Source: Pelotomaculum sp. UBA3102 (GTDB taxonomy: Bacteria; Bacillota; Desulfotomaculia; Desulfotomaculales; Pelotomaculaceae). From it: DNA of 16,144 bases. The notes under the pieces were generated by a model. That model saw nothing but the letters and a program-made list of their open reading frames with translations, had not been told where the DNA came from and made no database searches. The position numbers and the translations under genes are program-made. Of the stretch, positions 1-7,550 are shown one piece after another; the stretch's first letter is position 1, and each line of letters starts with the position of its first letter. Where the stretch lies: contig DFAQ01000055.1 in the NCBI GenBank assembly GCA_002365865.1, forward strand, positions 1 through 16,144. The letters are read 5' to 3'.

Positions 1-39
1 AAGCAATATTACGCTGTAGTACCATCCAGGAGGGTTGCT

Positions 40-939
40 ATGTTCAACGGGCAAAAAAGCAGATCCAAATTATCGGCAATAATCATAATGTTTTTCATCA
101 CCGTACTGCTGCCGGGGTGTGCCGGGTGGTTCATCTCCGGGCCGGAGCAGGATGATTTTGAACGTACTCCGATCAGTCCGGAACCAGCCGCCACTTCCGC
201 AACGGTGACCCTGTATTTTGCCGATGAACAGGTTATATATCTCGTGCCGGAAAAAAGGGAGGTCGTCAAAAAAGGCGCATCGCTTGAGGAAATCGTAGTA
301 AAGGAATTGATTAAAGGTCCGGCGAATTCTGAATTAAGGCGGACGATTCCGCCGGAAACCAGGCTGCTTTCCCTGGCTATAATTAACGGCGTGGCCTATG
401 TAAATTTTTCCGGTAAAGTAAAAAACAGCGGATGGGGCGGTTCCGCCGGTGAAACCATGCTGGTTTATTTCGGTAGTTAATTCACTGGCAGAATTACCGG
501 GTATTACCGGGGTGCAATTTCTGGTCGAGGGGGGAAAACTGGAAACCCTGTTTGGACACATCGGTACCATGGAACCCGTTAAGCCGGATTGGAGCAAGGT
601 CAAGGGCGAAAAAATAAAAACCGGTTCCGTGCCGTTAGATTTCGAAAAAGCCCGGGAACTTCAGAACAGTTCGGATCAAGGTCACCAGCCCTGGCGGTGC
701 GATCCGGTCCGGGTAGCCAGGTCCGGGTAGCCATGAATGAGGGACAATTGCTGGGATTCGATCCGTCCAAAGACAGGTTTGTACTATTATCAAAAACACC
801 CCAGGGACCGTCTTCCGGAACCGGTGAAGCAAGGGTGGAAGTAGCGCACGATAATAAAATTTATCTCGTTCAGTTGATTCAGCCGGTAAAGCAAGGTCAG
901 GCCGGAATTTGGGTCATTAATACCGTTGCATTAAAATAA
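40..939 (+). pseudogene. GerMN-domain lipoprotein gene, disrupted by two frameshifts
   Basis: The first frame starts at ATG 40 after AGGAGGG (28-34). It encodes a lipoprotein signal (hydrophobic residues 13-24, lipobox LPGC with Cys27) and most of a GerMN domain (LYFADE, YLVPE, GGSAGETMLVY), then stops at 478-480. The missing part continues in another frame (from about 471: VVNSLAELPGITGVQFLVEG) to about 719, then switches again to a C-terminal module (GFDPSKDRFVLLSKT ... GIWVINTVALK) ending at 939. Removing one T from 468-470 and one copy of a 14-bp tandem repeat (706-719/720-733) restores a single frame of about 294 codons. GerMN domains are known from the spore germination protein GerM and related envelope lipoproteins. 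As written, only a truncated 146-residue product would be made. A homopolymer sequencing error could explain the first lesion but not easily the second. Confidence 0.85.
706..733 (+). repeat. 14-bp exact tandem duplication inside the GerMN gene
   Basis: GGTCCGGGTAGCCA occurs twice back to back (706-719 and 720-733) with no spacer. Fourteen is not a multiple of three, so the second copy shifts the reading frame. Deleting one copy gives the continuous peptide DPVRVAMNEGQLLGFDP, so the duplication is the lesion rather than part of the ancestral gene. Confidence 0.9.
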
Positions 940-968
940 TCTTAGAACCGGACTGCACGGGGTAAATC

Positions 969-997
969 TTGACAAAATCAAGATGTCTTAATATAAT
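969..997 (+). promoter_or_regulatory. Sigma-A promoter of the DUF177-rpmF unit
   Basis: TTGACA at 969-974 and TATAAT at 992-997 are both perfect consensus boxes, separated by exactly 17 bp. Transcription should start near 1003-1005, just upstream of the DUF177 coding region. No operator-like repeat is visible around it, so constitutive strong expression is the simplest reading. Confidence 0.85.
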
Positions 998-1027
998 TTT
1001 GGTTGTTGAATGCGGGACGGTGAAGAA

Positions 1028-1534
1028 ATGCTGCAGTTGAACGTAGCCAGGTTGAAAAGAATTCCGGGGGATTCAGCCCGGTATAAGCAAGATGTACAGA
1101 TGCCTTCTTTCAAAGTCCAGGGAGAAAGTGTGAACTTTAGCGGACCGGTAGTCATTGATGTGGTTATTGACAATACCGGTAAGCACCTGGTGGTTGAAGG
1201 CAAGGCGTCGGGCAAGCTGAAACTCGCCTGCAGCCGTTGCCTGGATTTTTTCGAGTATTCCTTTGAGGTGCCGGTTAAGGAGGTATATACTGCCGCACCG
1301 GAGGAAGATGCGGATGAAGCAGTTTCTTTTACCGGTGATTTTCTTGATATTTCTCCCGAAATAACGAAAAGCATCATCATGCACCTGCCCATGAAAGCGT
1401 TATGTCGCGAAGAATGTCGCGGGCTATGCCCGGTATGCGGGATTAACCTTAATGAAAGACAATGCCGTTGCGCCGGTAAAGATATAGCCCCGCGTCTAAA
1501 CGTTTTAAAAAAATATTTTGAACAAAAGGAATAA
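1028..1534 (+). CDS. DUF177 (YceD-like) cysteine-containing protein
   Basis: This 168-residue protein belongs to the DUF177/YceD family. The gene commonly lies directly upstream of rpmF, as here; plant and bacterial members have been linked to 23S rRNA or ribosome biogenesis, but a biochemical role is not shown by this sequence. The N-terminus (MLQLNVARLKRIPGDSARY) matches the family pattern. Eight cysteines form a CSRC pair (68/71) and a C-terminal cluster (126, 130, 134, 137, 146, 148), consistent with metal binding. ATG 1028 is preferred because it gives the usual start and has GGTGAAG just upstream. ATG 1010 in the same frame would lie only a few bases from the predicted transcription start. 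The gene is co-transcribed with rpmF from the promoter at 969. Confidence 0.88.
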   Translation: MLQLNVARLKRIPGDSARYKQDVQMPSFKVQGESVNFSGPVVIDVVIDNTGKHLVVEGKASGKLKLACSRCLDFFEYSFEVPVKEVYTAAPEEDADEAVSFTGDFLDISPEITKSIIMHLPMKALCREECRGLCPVCGINLNERQCRCAGKDIAPRLNVLKKYFEQKE

Positions 1535-1601
1535 TATTATTTCATAACTGGAACCGGGTGCCTTGCCGGCATCCAATTTCCGGTTGAAGGAGGTGTCTAT
1601 T

Positions 1602-1781
1602 ATGGGAGTACCCAAGAGGAGAGCTTCAAAACAACGCGGCAGGCAGCGCCGTGCGGCCAACATGAAGCTGACTCCCCCGGTATTGGTCAGTTGTCCGCAG
1701 TGCCGGGCCTTGAAAATGCCCCATCACGTCTGCCCGGAATGTGGTTACTATAAAGCTAGGGAAGTTTTAGCGGGAAAATAA
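1602..1781 (+). CDS. rpmF: 50S ribosomal protein L32
   Basis: The 59-residue protein has the L32 hallmarks: the start MGVPKRRASKQRGRQRRA, a basic N-terminal half, and a C-terminal zinc ribbon of the four-cysteine type (CPQC, nine residues, CPEC). L32 is a late-assembling protein of the large ribosomal subunit. The start is fixed by AAGGAGGT at 1587-1594, seven bases before ATG 1602; a longer in-frame opening at TTG 1563 lacks a binding site. It follows the DUF177 gene by 67 bp and is followed by an intrinsic terminator, so the two form a short transcription unit separate from the fatty-acid operon. Confidence 0.97.
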   Translation: MGVPKRRASKQRGRQRRAANMKLTPPVLVSCPQCRALKMPHHVCPECGYYKAREVLAGK

Positions 1782-1807
1782 AACAAACCAATAATGTATT
1801 TAGATGA

Positions 1808-1842
1808 GCTCCGTAATATTATATTACGGAGCCATTTTATTT
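1808..1842 (+). terminator. Intrinsic terminator after rpmF
   Basis: GCTCCGTAATA (1808-1818) pairs perfectly with TATTACGGAGC (1822-1832) around a three-base loop, an 11-bp stem. It is followed by a T-rich tail (CATTTTATTT). It separates the rpmF transcript from the fapR promoter just downstream. Confidence 0.85.
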
Positions 1843-1848
1843 AATCAC

Positions 1849-1877
1849 TTGCAATTAAATAAAAGGTACATTATACT
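1849..1877 (+). promoter_or_regulatory. Promoter of the fapR-fab operon
   Basis: TTGCAA (1849-1854) and TATACT (1872-1877) are separated by 17 bp, a good sigma-A arrangement. The predicted start point (about 1883-1886) falls inside the FapR-like operator at 1882-1898, so binding there would block transcription. Confidence 0.7.
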
Positions 1878-1881
1878 ATCT

Positions 1882-1898
1882 TTAAGATCTGGTACTAA
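1882..1898 (+). promoter_or_regulatory. Putative FapR operator
   Basis: TTAAGATCTGGTACTAA reads on the other strand as TTAGTACCAGATCTTAA. Bacillus FapR sites are built around the half-site TTAGTAC and its complement GTACTAA. Here the right half is exact (1892-1898) and the left half is degenerate. Its position at the transcription start of the fapR gene matches the autoregulation known for this family. Confidence 0.72.
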
Positions 1899-1944
1899 TA
1901 ATAATTTACCATAATTTCAAAGTCTTTACTTTGAGGGTGGCGAA

Positions 1945-2523
1945 GTGACCCGGGAAAGTTTAGGTAAAGAAAAAAGACAAAAAAACCTGGTAAAATACCT
2001 GGAAAGTGACCCGTTCCTTACCGATGGGGACTTGGCGCAAATATTAAATGTCAGTGTCCAAACCATCAGGCTGGACAGGTTGGAATTAAAAATACCTGAA
2101 CTGCGGGAAAGGTTGAAACACGTGGCAAAAGGAAACGGCCTGCCGGTGAGGGCCCTTTCCGGTAGTGAACTGGTGGGGGAAGTGGTCGATTTGGAAGTGG
2201 GCAACTCCGCGATGTCGGTATTGCCCGTTACTAAAGAAATGACCCTGAAGAAAGCCCGGGTTGCCAGGGGGCACCACCTTTTTGCGCAGGCCAATTCTTT
2301 GGCTGTGGCTGTGATTAATGCTCAGGCGGCATTAACCGGTATTGCCCGGGTGAGCTTTAAGCGCCCGGTATATTGTGGTGAAAAAGTTTTGGCAAAAGCT
2401 GTTATAAAATCTAAAAAAGGTAATAAATACATGGTAAAAGTTACCTCGCAAGTAAAAGACGAAATTGTATTGCAAGGTAAGTTTTTAGTATTCGCTATGA
2501 CGGAGGAGGTAAAACCGCAGTGA
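1945..2523 (+). CDS. fapR: FapR, malonyl-CoA-responsive repressor of fatty acid and phospholipid synthesis
   Basis: FapR is the Gram-positive repressor that binds fab/pls promoters and is released by malonyl-CoA. The 192-residue protein has the family layout: an N-terminal DeoR-like helix-turn-helix (about residues 25-47, LTDGDLAQILNVSVQTIRLDR), a linker helix (about 50-62), and a hot-dog effector domain (about 75-186) with the conserved GHHLFAQANSLAVA stretch (109-122). GTG 1945 follows GAGGGTGG at 1933-1940. The stop overlaps the plsX start by four bases (GTGA), so plsX translation is probably coupled. A FapR-like site at its own promoter implies autorepression. Length and domain order are normal for the family. 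Confidence 0.95.
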   Translation: MTRESLGKEKRQKNLVKYLESDPFLTDGDLAQILNVSVQTIRLDRLELKIPELRERLKHVAKGNGLPVRALSGSELVGEVVDLEVGNSAMSVLPVTKEMTLKKARVARGHHLFAQANSLAVAVINAQAALTGIARVSFKRPVYCGEKVLAKAVIKSKKGNKYMVKVTSQVKDEIVLQGKFLVFAMTEEVKPQ

Positions 2524-3557
2524 AAATTGCTGTGGATGCCATGGGCGGGGATTTTGCTCCCCGGGAAATTGTCAAAGGAGCCCTGGAGGCCGTAAAGGAG
2601 TATGAGTTAGGTATTATTCTGGTGGGAGACGAGGAGCAGGTCAAAGCCGAAATAGGAGCATCCGGGTGCGACACCGGCGGTCTGGTAAGTATTGTGCATG
2701 CACCTGAAGTCATTGGCATGAATGAACAACATCCCGCGGTGGCCGTTAAACGCAAGAAAAATGCTTCCATAGTTATGTCGACCCGGCTGGTTAAAGAAGG
2801 TGCGGCCGCGGCGGTGGTTTCAGCCGGGAGTACAGGTGCTGCCATGGCCTCCGCCCTAATCGGCCTGGGAAGAATTAAGGGTATCGACCGACCGGCCATT
2901 GCCGGGGTGCTTCCAAATGAAAAAGGAATGACGGTGCTTTTGGATGCCGGTGCCAATGTAGGCTGCAAACCGCAAAACCTTTTTCATTTTGGGGTGATGG
3001 GTTACCTGTATGCCAAAAAGATTCTGGGTATTGCCGAGCCGCGGGTCGGCCTGTTAAGCAACGGGGAGGAAGAAACCAAAGGAAATGAGACCACGCTGGC
3101 TGCTTTTCCGTTATTATCAAGGGCCGGTTTCAATTTTGTCGGAAATATTGAGGGCCGGGATATTTTTCGCGGCACGGTTGATGTGGTCGTCTGCGACGGC
3201 TTCATAGGAAATATTGTACTGAAAGCCGGGGAAGGAATGGCTGGTTCATTGTTTAAAATGATGAAAGAGGAAATTACCAAAAGCTGGCTGGCTAAAATGG
3301 GCACGGTGATAGCCGAACCGGCGTTGAGGGGTTTTCAGAAACGTATCGATTATACCGAGTATGGCGGTGCTCCCCTGCTGGGGGTGAACGGGGTTTTGAT
3401 TATCTGTCACGGCAGCTCAACGGCCAAGGCGGTCAAAAATGCGGTCAGGCTTGCTGCTGATTCAGTGGACAACCGCCTGGTGGCGGCGATTATGGACAGC
3501 GTGGGTAATGTACCGGTTAAGAAAGAAGGTGTCAGTCTTGTCCAGGGAGCTGATTAA
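2520..3557 (+). CDS. plsX: Phosphate acyltransferase PlsX
   Basis: PlsX makes acyl-phosphate from acyl-ACP, the acyl donor for PlsY in phosphatidic acid synthesis; it acts at the inner face of the membrane. The 345-residue protein shows the family signatures in order: DAMGGD (6-11), SAGSTGA (101-107), LDAGAN (141-146), NGEEETKGNE (181-190), NIEGRD (209-214), CDGF (225-228) and EYGGAPLLG (280-288). GTG 2520 is chosen because it starts the canonical MKIAVDAMGGD and has GGAGGAGGT at 2502-2510. It overlaps the end of fapR by 4 bp and the start of fabH by about 20 bp, as expected inside a tight operon. Confidence 0.97.
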   Translation: MKIAVDAMGGDFAPREIVKGALEAVKEYELGIILVGDEEQVKAEIGASGCDTGGLVSIVHAPEVIGMNEQHPAVAVKRKKNASIVMSTRLVKEGAAAAVVSAGSTGAAMASALIGLGRIKGIDRPAIAGVLPNEKGMTVLLDAGANVGCKPQNLFHFGVMGYLYAKKILGIAEPRVGLLSNGEEETKGNETTLAAFPLLSRAGFNFVGNIEGRDIFRGTVDVVVCDGFIGNIVLKAGEGMAGSLFKMMKEEITKSWLAKMGTVIAEPALRGFQKRIDYTEYGGAPLLGVNGVLIICHGSSTAKAVKNAVRLAADSVDNRLVAAIMDSVGNVPVKKEGVSLVQGAD

Positions 3558-4530
3558 TGCCGGAATAGCGGGAACGGGAACATATGTACCCGAGCGGGTG
3601 CTTTATAATTCCCAGCTGGAGGAATTGGTCGATACCAGCGACGAGTGGATCCGTTCGAGGTCGGGCATCAGGGAGAGAAGGATCGCCCGCCCGGATCAGG
3701 CCACGTCGGATTTGGCAGTCGCTGCAGGGGAAAGGGCACTGGAAAATGCCGGTATGGCCCCGGAAGAGGTGGATCTGATCATAACCGCCACCAATACTCC
3801 GGACATGTTTTTTCCGGCCACAGCCTGCCTGGTGCAGGAAAAGCTCGGGGCAAAGAATGCCGGGGCTTTTGACCTGGCCGCAGGCTGCACTGGTTTTATT
3901 TATGCTCTGGCAACCGGCAGTCAGTTTATTGCTACCGGTTCCTGCCGCACGGTGCTGGTAATAGGAGCCGAGAACTTATCCAAGATTACTAATTGGAAAG
4001 ACCGCAACACCTGTGTCCTTTTCGGCGACGGTGCCGGCGCGGTTGTCTTACGTCCTACGGTTGAAGACCGGTGTATTCTGTCCTTTAAGCTCCGGGCCGA
4101 CGGTGCCGGGGCCTTACACCTGCACATGCCTGCGGGAGGTTCCAGACAACCGGCTACCAGGGAAACTGTGGGGCAAAACAAACATTATATCCATATGAAC
4201 GGCCGCGAGGTCTTTAAGTTCGCGGTCAGAGTCATGGGGGAAGCAGCGGAGGAAGTCTTGGCCCTGGCCGGGTTGAGTAAGTCGGACTTGGATTTTTTCA
4301 TACCCCACCAGGCCAACATCAGGATAGTTAAAGCTGCCGCCAGGAGACTGGGCCTGCCCATGGAAAAAGTCTTGGTAAACGTCGACCGCTACGGAAATAC
4401 GTCCACGGCATCAATTCCCCTGGCACTGGAAGAAGCCCTGCAAAGCGGCAGGATCAAAAAAGGAGACAACGTGGTTATGGTGGGCTTCGGTGCGGGCCTG
4501 ACCTGGGGTGCCGTTGCCATTAAATGGTAG
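3538..4530 (+). CDS. fabH: 3-oxoacyl-ACP synthase III (FabH)
   Basis: FabH starts each fatty-acid chain by condensing an acyl-CoA primer with malonyl-ACP. From TTG 3538 the protein has 330 residues, the usual length. The catalytic triad is visible: Cys117 (AAGCTGF), His257 (IPHQANIRI) and Asn287 (RYGNTSTASIP), with the spacing seen in E. coli FabH; the C-terminal GFGAGLTWGA is present. The start is not certain: TTG 3538 lies after GAAGG (3525-3529) and inside the end of plsX, and GTG 3529 in the same frame is possible. The ATG overlapping the plsX stop (TAATG, 3557) is in another frame and closes after three codons. Primer preference (acetyl or branched) cannot be read from the sequence alone. 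Confidence 0.96.
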   Translation: MSRELINAGIAGTGTYVPERVLYNSQLEELVDTSDEWIRSRSGIRERRIARPDQATSDLAVAAGERALENAGMAPEEVDLIITATNTPDMFFPATACLVQEKLGAKNAGAFDLAAGCTGFIYALATGSQFIATGSCRTVLVIGAENLSKITNWKDRNTCVLFGDGAGAVVLRPTVEDRCILSFKLRADGAGALHLHMPAGGSRQPATRETVGQNKHYIHMNGREVFKFAVRVMGEAAEEVLALAGLSKSDLDFFIPHQANIRIVKAAARRLGLPMEKVLVNVDRYGNTSTASIPLALEEALQSGRIKKGDNVVMVGFGAGLTWGAVAIKW

Positions 4531-4573
4531 GATGTTTCCGGTTAGTAATCTTGATATAGGAGTGGTAAGGGTT

Positions 4574-5521
4574 TTGTTACGTACTTCATTGTGTGACCTG
4601 CTGGGAATAGAATACCCGATTATCCAGGGCGGTATGGCCTGGGTTTCCACCGCCGAGTTGGCTGCGGCGGTATCAGAGGCGGGCGGCCTCGGAATTATCG
4701 GTTCCGGCGCGGCGCCGTCCGGCTGGCTCAAAGAACAGCTGCGCAAGACCAGGCAATTAACTCAAAAACCTTTTGGAGTTAATGTCATGCTTCGTTCCCC
4801 TTTTTTGGATGAAATCATGTCCCTGCTTCTGGCGGAACCGGTTGCCGTAGTCACCACCGGTGCCGGCAATCCCGGTAAATACGTAGCTTCCCTGCGGGAA
4901 GCGGGTACGAAGGTAATCCCGGTGGTGTCCTCGGTGGCACTGGCCAAAAGGTTGGCCCGGGGCGGTGTTGATGCCCTGATCGCAGAGGGAATGGAATCAG
5001 GCGGACATATCGGAGAACTTGCCACCATGGCCCTGCTGCCGCAGGTGGTTGATGCGGTGGATATTCCTGTAATTGCCGCCGGCGGTGTCTTTGATGGCAG
5101 GGGACTGGTAGCGGCCATGGCCTTAGGTGCGGTCGGAGTGCAGATGGGTACTCGCTTTATGTGCGCCGAGGAATGTACGGTTCACCGGAGAGTCAAAGAA
5201 TATGTCATTAAAGCCAGGGACCGTGATACCGCGGTCACCGGGATTTCTACCGGACATCCCGTACGTGCGTTACGCAACAAGCTGACCAGAAAGTATCAAG
5301 AAATGGAAAAAGAAAATCTTTCGCCCGAAGAAATTGAAAAGCTGGGTGTGGGGAGCCTCAGGCGGGCAATGGTTGATGGTGACGTGGAAAACGGTACCGT
5401 TATGGCCGGGCAGGTCAGTGCGATGGTTAAAAAAGTTCAACCGGTTAAGGATATAATTAGGGATATTATTAACGAAGCCGGGCTTATTTTGGGTCGCTTA
5501 AACAGACAGGTGATAAATTGA
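4574..5521 (+). CDS. fabK: Enoyl-ACP reductase FabK (FMN-dependent)
   Basis: FabK is the flavoprotein enoyl-ACP reductase that completes each elongation cycle with NAD(P)H. It is structurally unrelated to FabI. The 315-residue protein is a nitronate-monooxygenase-like TIM barrel: PIIQGGMAWVS near the start, GGHIGE (143-148) with the likely catalytic His145, IAAGGV (167-172), and the FMN phosphate loop GVQMGTRF (188-195). Its position among fab genes separates it from true nitronate monooxygenases. TTG 4574 gives the family-typical MLRTSLCDLLGIEYPIIQGG and follows AGGAGTGG (4558-4565); ATG 4532 in frame would add an atypical extension. The stop overlaps the fabD start (TTGA). No fabI or fabL is present in the window. 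Confidence 0.93.
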   Translation: MLRTSLCDLLGIEYPIIQGGMAWVSTAELAAAVSEAGGLGIIGSGAAPSGWLKEQLRKTRQLTQKPFGVNVMLRSPFLDEIMSLLLAEPVAVVTTGAGNPGKYVASLREAGTKVIPVVSSVALAKRLARGGVDALIAEGMESGGHIGELATMALLPQVVDAVDIPVIAAGGVFDGRGLVAAMALGAVGVQMGTRFMCAEECTVHRRVKEYVIKARDRDTAVTGISTGHPVRALRNKLTRKYQEMEKENLSPEEIEKLGVGSLRRAMVDGDVENGTVMAGQVSAMVKKVQPVKDIIRDIINEAGLILGRLNRQVIN

Positions 5522-6468
5522 ACACCATGAACACAGCATTCGTTTTTCCCGGTCAGGGGGCGCAATATGTCGGCATGGGCAGGGAACTGTACCTCAATTA
5601 TCCTGAGGCGGCTTCCATATTTAAGCGGGCGGACGAAGCTCTCGGCTTGGCAATTTCCCGGCTTTGTTTCGAAGGACCGGAGGAAGAGTTGCAAAAGACT
5701 GCCGTCACCCAGCCGGCGGTGCTGACTACCAGTACGGCCTGCCTGGAAGTGTTTAAAAAAGAGGGGGCACCGGTTCCGTCTGCCGTAGCCGGTCACAGTC
5801 TTGGTGAGTATACAGCCCTGGTGGCGGCCGGGTCATTTACCTTTGAAGATGCGGTCCGCCTGGTTCGTAAACGGGGACAATACATGCAGGAGGCGGTTCC
5901 CCTGGGAACCGGCGGTATGGCGGCGGTCATGGGGTTGCCTGCGGAAGAAGTGATTGAAATCTGCCGCCGGGCTTCGGTGGCAGGAACCGTTGAGGCAGTA
6001 AACTTGAACTGCCCCGGCCAGGTCGTGGTTGCCGGTGACCTGGACGGGCTCAACGCAGCCGGTGCATTGGCGGGGAAAGCCGGTGCCAGGCGTTTCGTCC
6101 CGTTGCCGGTGAGTGCTCCTTTTCATTCCAGGCTGATGAAGCCGGCAGGGGAAAGGTTGGCCGGGGACCTGGAAAGTATCAGCATTACTAATCCCGGTAT
6201 TCCGGTGGTTACCAACGTGGACGCGGACTTTGTCCACACCGGTTCCGGAGTAAGGGATGCTTTAATCCGGCAGGTCTACAGCCCCGTCAGGTGGGAAGAA
6301 AGTATCCGCCTGCTGATTGCCAAAGGAATCAATACTTTTATTGAAATCGGGCCCGGCAAAGTACTGAGTGGTTTAATCAAAAAGATTTGCCGTGCAGCAA
6401 CTATATACCACATTGAAGATAAAAAGTCCTTAGAAAAAATCCTTGCACTTATGAAGGAGGTTGGCTAA
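5518..6468 (+). CDS. fabD: Malonyl-CoA:ACP transacylase FabD
   Basis: FabD loads malonyl groups from CoA to ACP, supplying the extender for FabH and FabF. The 316-residue protein has the start motif FVFPGQGAQ, the nucleophile elbow GHSLGEY with Ser94, the malonyl-carboxylate-binding Arg119 region (KRGQYMQEAVP), the VNLNCPGQVVVAG block and His203 (APFHSRLM). TTG 5518 overlaps the fabK stop (TTGA) and has AGGTGAT (5508-5514) at good distance. ATG 5527, three codons later, matches homologous N-termini equally well and cannot be excluded. The following fabG start is one base after its stop. Confidence 0.96.
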   Translation: MNTMNTAFVFPGQGAQYVGMGRELYLNYPEAASIFKRADEALGLAISRLCFEGPEEELQKTAVTQPAVLTTSTACLEVFKKEGAPVPSAVAGHSLGEYTALVAAGSFTFEDAVRLVRKRGQYMQEAVPLGTGGMAAVMGLPAEEVIEICRRASVAGTVEAVNLNCPGQVVVAGDLDGLNAAGALAGKAGARRFVPLPVSAPFHSRLMKPAGERLAGDLESISITNPGIPVVTNVDADFVHTGSGVRDALIRQVYSPVRWEESIRLLIAKGINTFIEIGPGKVLSGLIKKICRAATIYHIEDKKSLEKILALMKEVG

Positions 6469-6469
6469 A

Positions 6470-7216
6470 ATGGATTTTGACGGTAGAGTTGCCATAGTAA
6501 CCGGTGCTTCCAGGGGTATCGGGAGTGCTATAGCCCTGGCTCTGGCCAAAAGCGGGACAGCGGTAGTTGTAAATTACGCATCCCGTCACAGTGCCGCCGG
6601 GGAAGTGGCGGAAGCCGTCAGGAATGCCGGCGGCCGGGCGTTGGTTTACAAGTCCGATGTGGCTGACCCGGGTGAGGCTGAAGCCATGGTCAATGCGGCG
6701 GTAGCTGAATTCGGCAGGGTAGATATTCTGGTCAACAACGCCGGGATTACCAGGGATAACTTGATTTTACGGATGAAAGACAATGAGTGGGACGAGGTAA
6801 TGGCAATAAACCTGAAAGGGGCTTTTAACTGTACCAGGGCCGCTGTCCGGCATATGGTCAAAAACCGCTACGGGAGAATTATCAATATCAGTTCGGTAGT
6901 AGGTTTAACGGGAAATACCGGACAAGTTAACTATTGTGCCGCCAAAGCCGGCTTGATTGGTTTTTCCAAGGCCACGGCCAAGGAGGTTGGTTCCCGTAAT
7001 ATTACCGTAAACGCGGTAGCCCCCGGTTTTATCACCACAGAGATGACCGGCAGCCTGCCGGAAAAAGTTAAAGCGAACATGTTGGCGCAGATTCCTTTGA
7101 AAAGGTTTGGCAGCCCTGAAGATGTGGCCGGTCTGGTGGCTTTTCTGGCTTCAGACGCTGCCGGTTATATAACGGGTCAAACTTTTATTGTGGATGGCGG
7201 AATGTCGTGCTTTTAA
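6470..7216 (+). CDS. fabG: 3-oxoacyl-ACP reductase FabG
   Basis: FabG is the NADPH-dependent reductase for the first reduction of the elongation cycle. This 248-residue classical short-chain dehydrogenase has the Rossmann motif TGASRGIG (11-18), NNAG (89-92), Asn114, the catalytic Ser142 (INISSVVG), and Tyr155/Lys159 (YCAAK), with the C-terminal ITGQTFIVDGG. The start is decided by AAGGAGG (6454-6460), nine bases before ATG 6470; TTG 6461 directly touches that site and is less likely. Its place between fabD and acpP supports the specific FabG assignment over another dehydrogenase. Confidence 0.96.
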   Translation: MDFDGRVAIVTGASRGIGSAIALALAKSGTAVVVNYASRHSAAGEVAEAVRNAGGRALVYKSDVADPGEAEAMVNAAVAEFGRVDILVNNAGITRDNLILRMKDNEWDEVMAINLKGAFNCTRAAVRHMVKNRYGRIINISSVVGLTGNTGQVNYCAAKAGLIGFSKATAKEVGSRNITVNAVAPGFITTEMTGSLPEKVKANMLAQIPLKRFGSPEDVAGLVAFLASDAAGYITGQTFIVDGGMSCF

Positions 7217-7259
7217 AAGGATATCGGGTAAAGTGCCGAAAAGGGGGTGAATGGTAATT

Positions 7260-7490
7260 ATGGCTATAATTGATAAGGTAAAGTCGATTATTGTTGAACA
7301 GTTAGGGGTTGAAGAAGAGGAAGTTAAAATGGAGGCATCATTTGTAGATGACCTGGGAGCCGATTCTTTAGATATCGTAGAACTTGTAATGGCCCTGGAA
7401 GAAGAGTTTGACCTGGAAATTCCCGACGAAGATGCGGAAAAGATTGGCACGGTCGGTGAGGCTGTCAAGTATATCCAGGACCATCAATAA
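7260..7490 (+). CDS. acpP: Acyl carrier protein
   Basis: ACP carries the growing acyl chain on a phosphopantetheine arm. The 76-residue acidic protein has the attachment motif DLGADSLD with Ser36 and the conserved helices (VKSIIVEQLGV, IVELVMALEEEF, DEDAEKIGTVGEAVKYI). ATG 7260 gives the usual N-terminus (MAIIDKVKSII). An in-frame ATG at 7251 lies only three bases after the G-run of the binding site AAGGGGGTGA (7241-7250), so neither spacing is ideal. The gene is followed by an intrinsic terminator before fabF, which could raise ACP output relative to downstream genes. Confidence 0.97.
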   Translation: MAIIDKVKSIIVEQLGVEEEEVKMEASFVDDLGADSLDIVELVMALEEEFDLEIPDEDAEKIGTVGEAVKYIQDHQ

Positions 7491-7503
7491 ATCTTTGAGA
7501 TAT

Positions 7504-7532
7504 AGTCCCGGGGGAAACCACGGGACTTTTTT
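7504..7532 (+). terminator. Intrinsic terminator between acpP and fabF
   Basis: AGTCCCG (7504-7510) pairs with CGGGACT (7521-7527), a 7-bp GC-rich stem with a G/A-rich loop that can add two more pairs. A run of Ts follows (through 7532). It lies inside what would otherwise be a continuous operon and just before the fabF ribosome binding site (GGGAGGAG, 7537-7544), so fabF would depend on read-through. Confidence 0.75.
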
Positions 7533-7550
7533 GAGAGGGAGGAGCAAATA

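Noticed and set aside
449..730. A separate 93-residue gene starting at GTG 449
   Set aside because: Its sequence is the direct continuation of the GerMN domain from the upstream frame; it has no ribosome binding site of its own and is best read as the middle part of a broken gene.
589..939. A separate gene covering the C-terminal GerMN-associated module
   Set aside because: Its first about 45 residues are out of frame with the GerMN gene and look random; only the part after 734 is meaningful, joined to the preceding part once the duplication is removed.
1917..1934. TCAAAG-CTTTGA inverted repeat before the fapR ribosome binding site as an operator
   Set aside because: Six-base arms are too short to separate from chance, and it does not resemble the FapR half-site.
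3557..3571. ATG overlapping the plsX stop (TAATG) as the fabH start
   Set aside because: It is in a different frame from FabH and closes after three codons.
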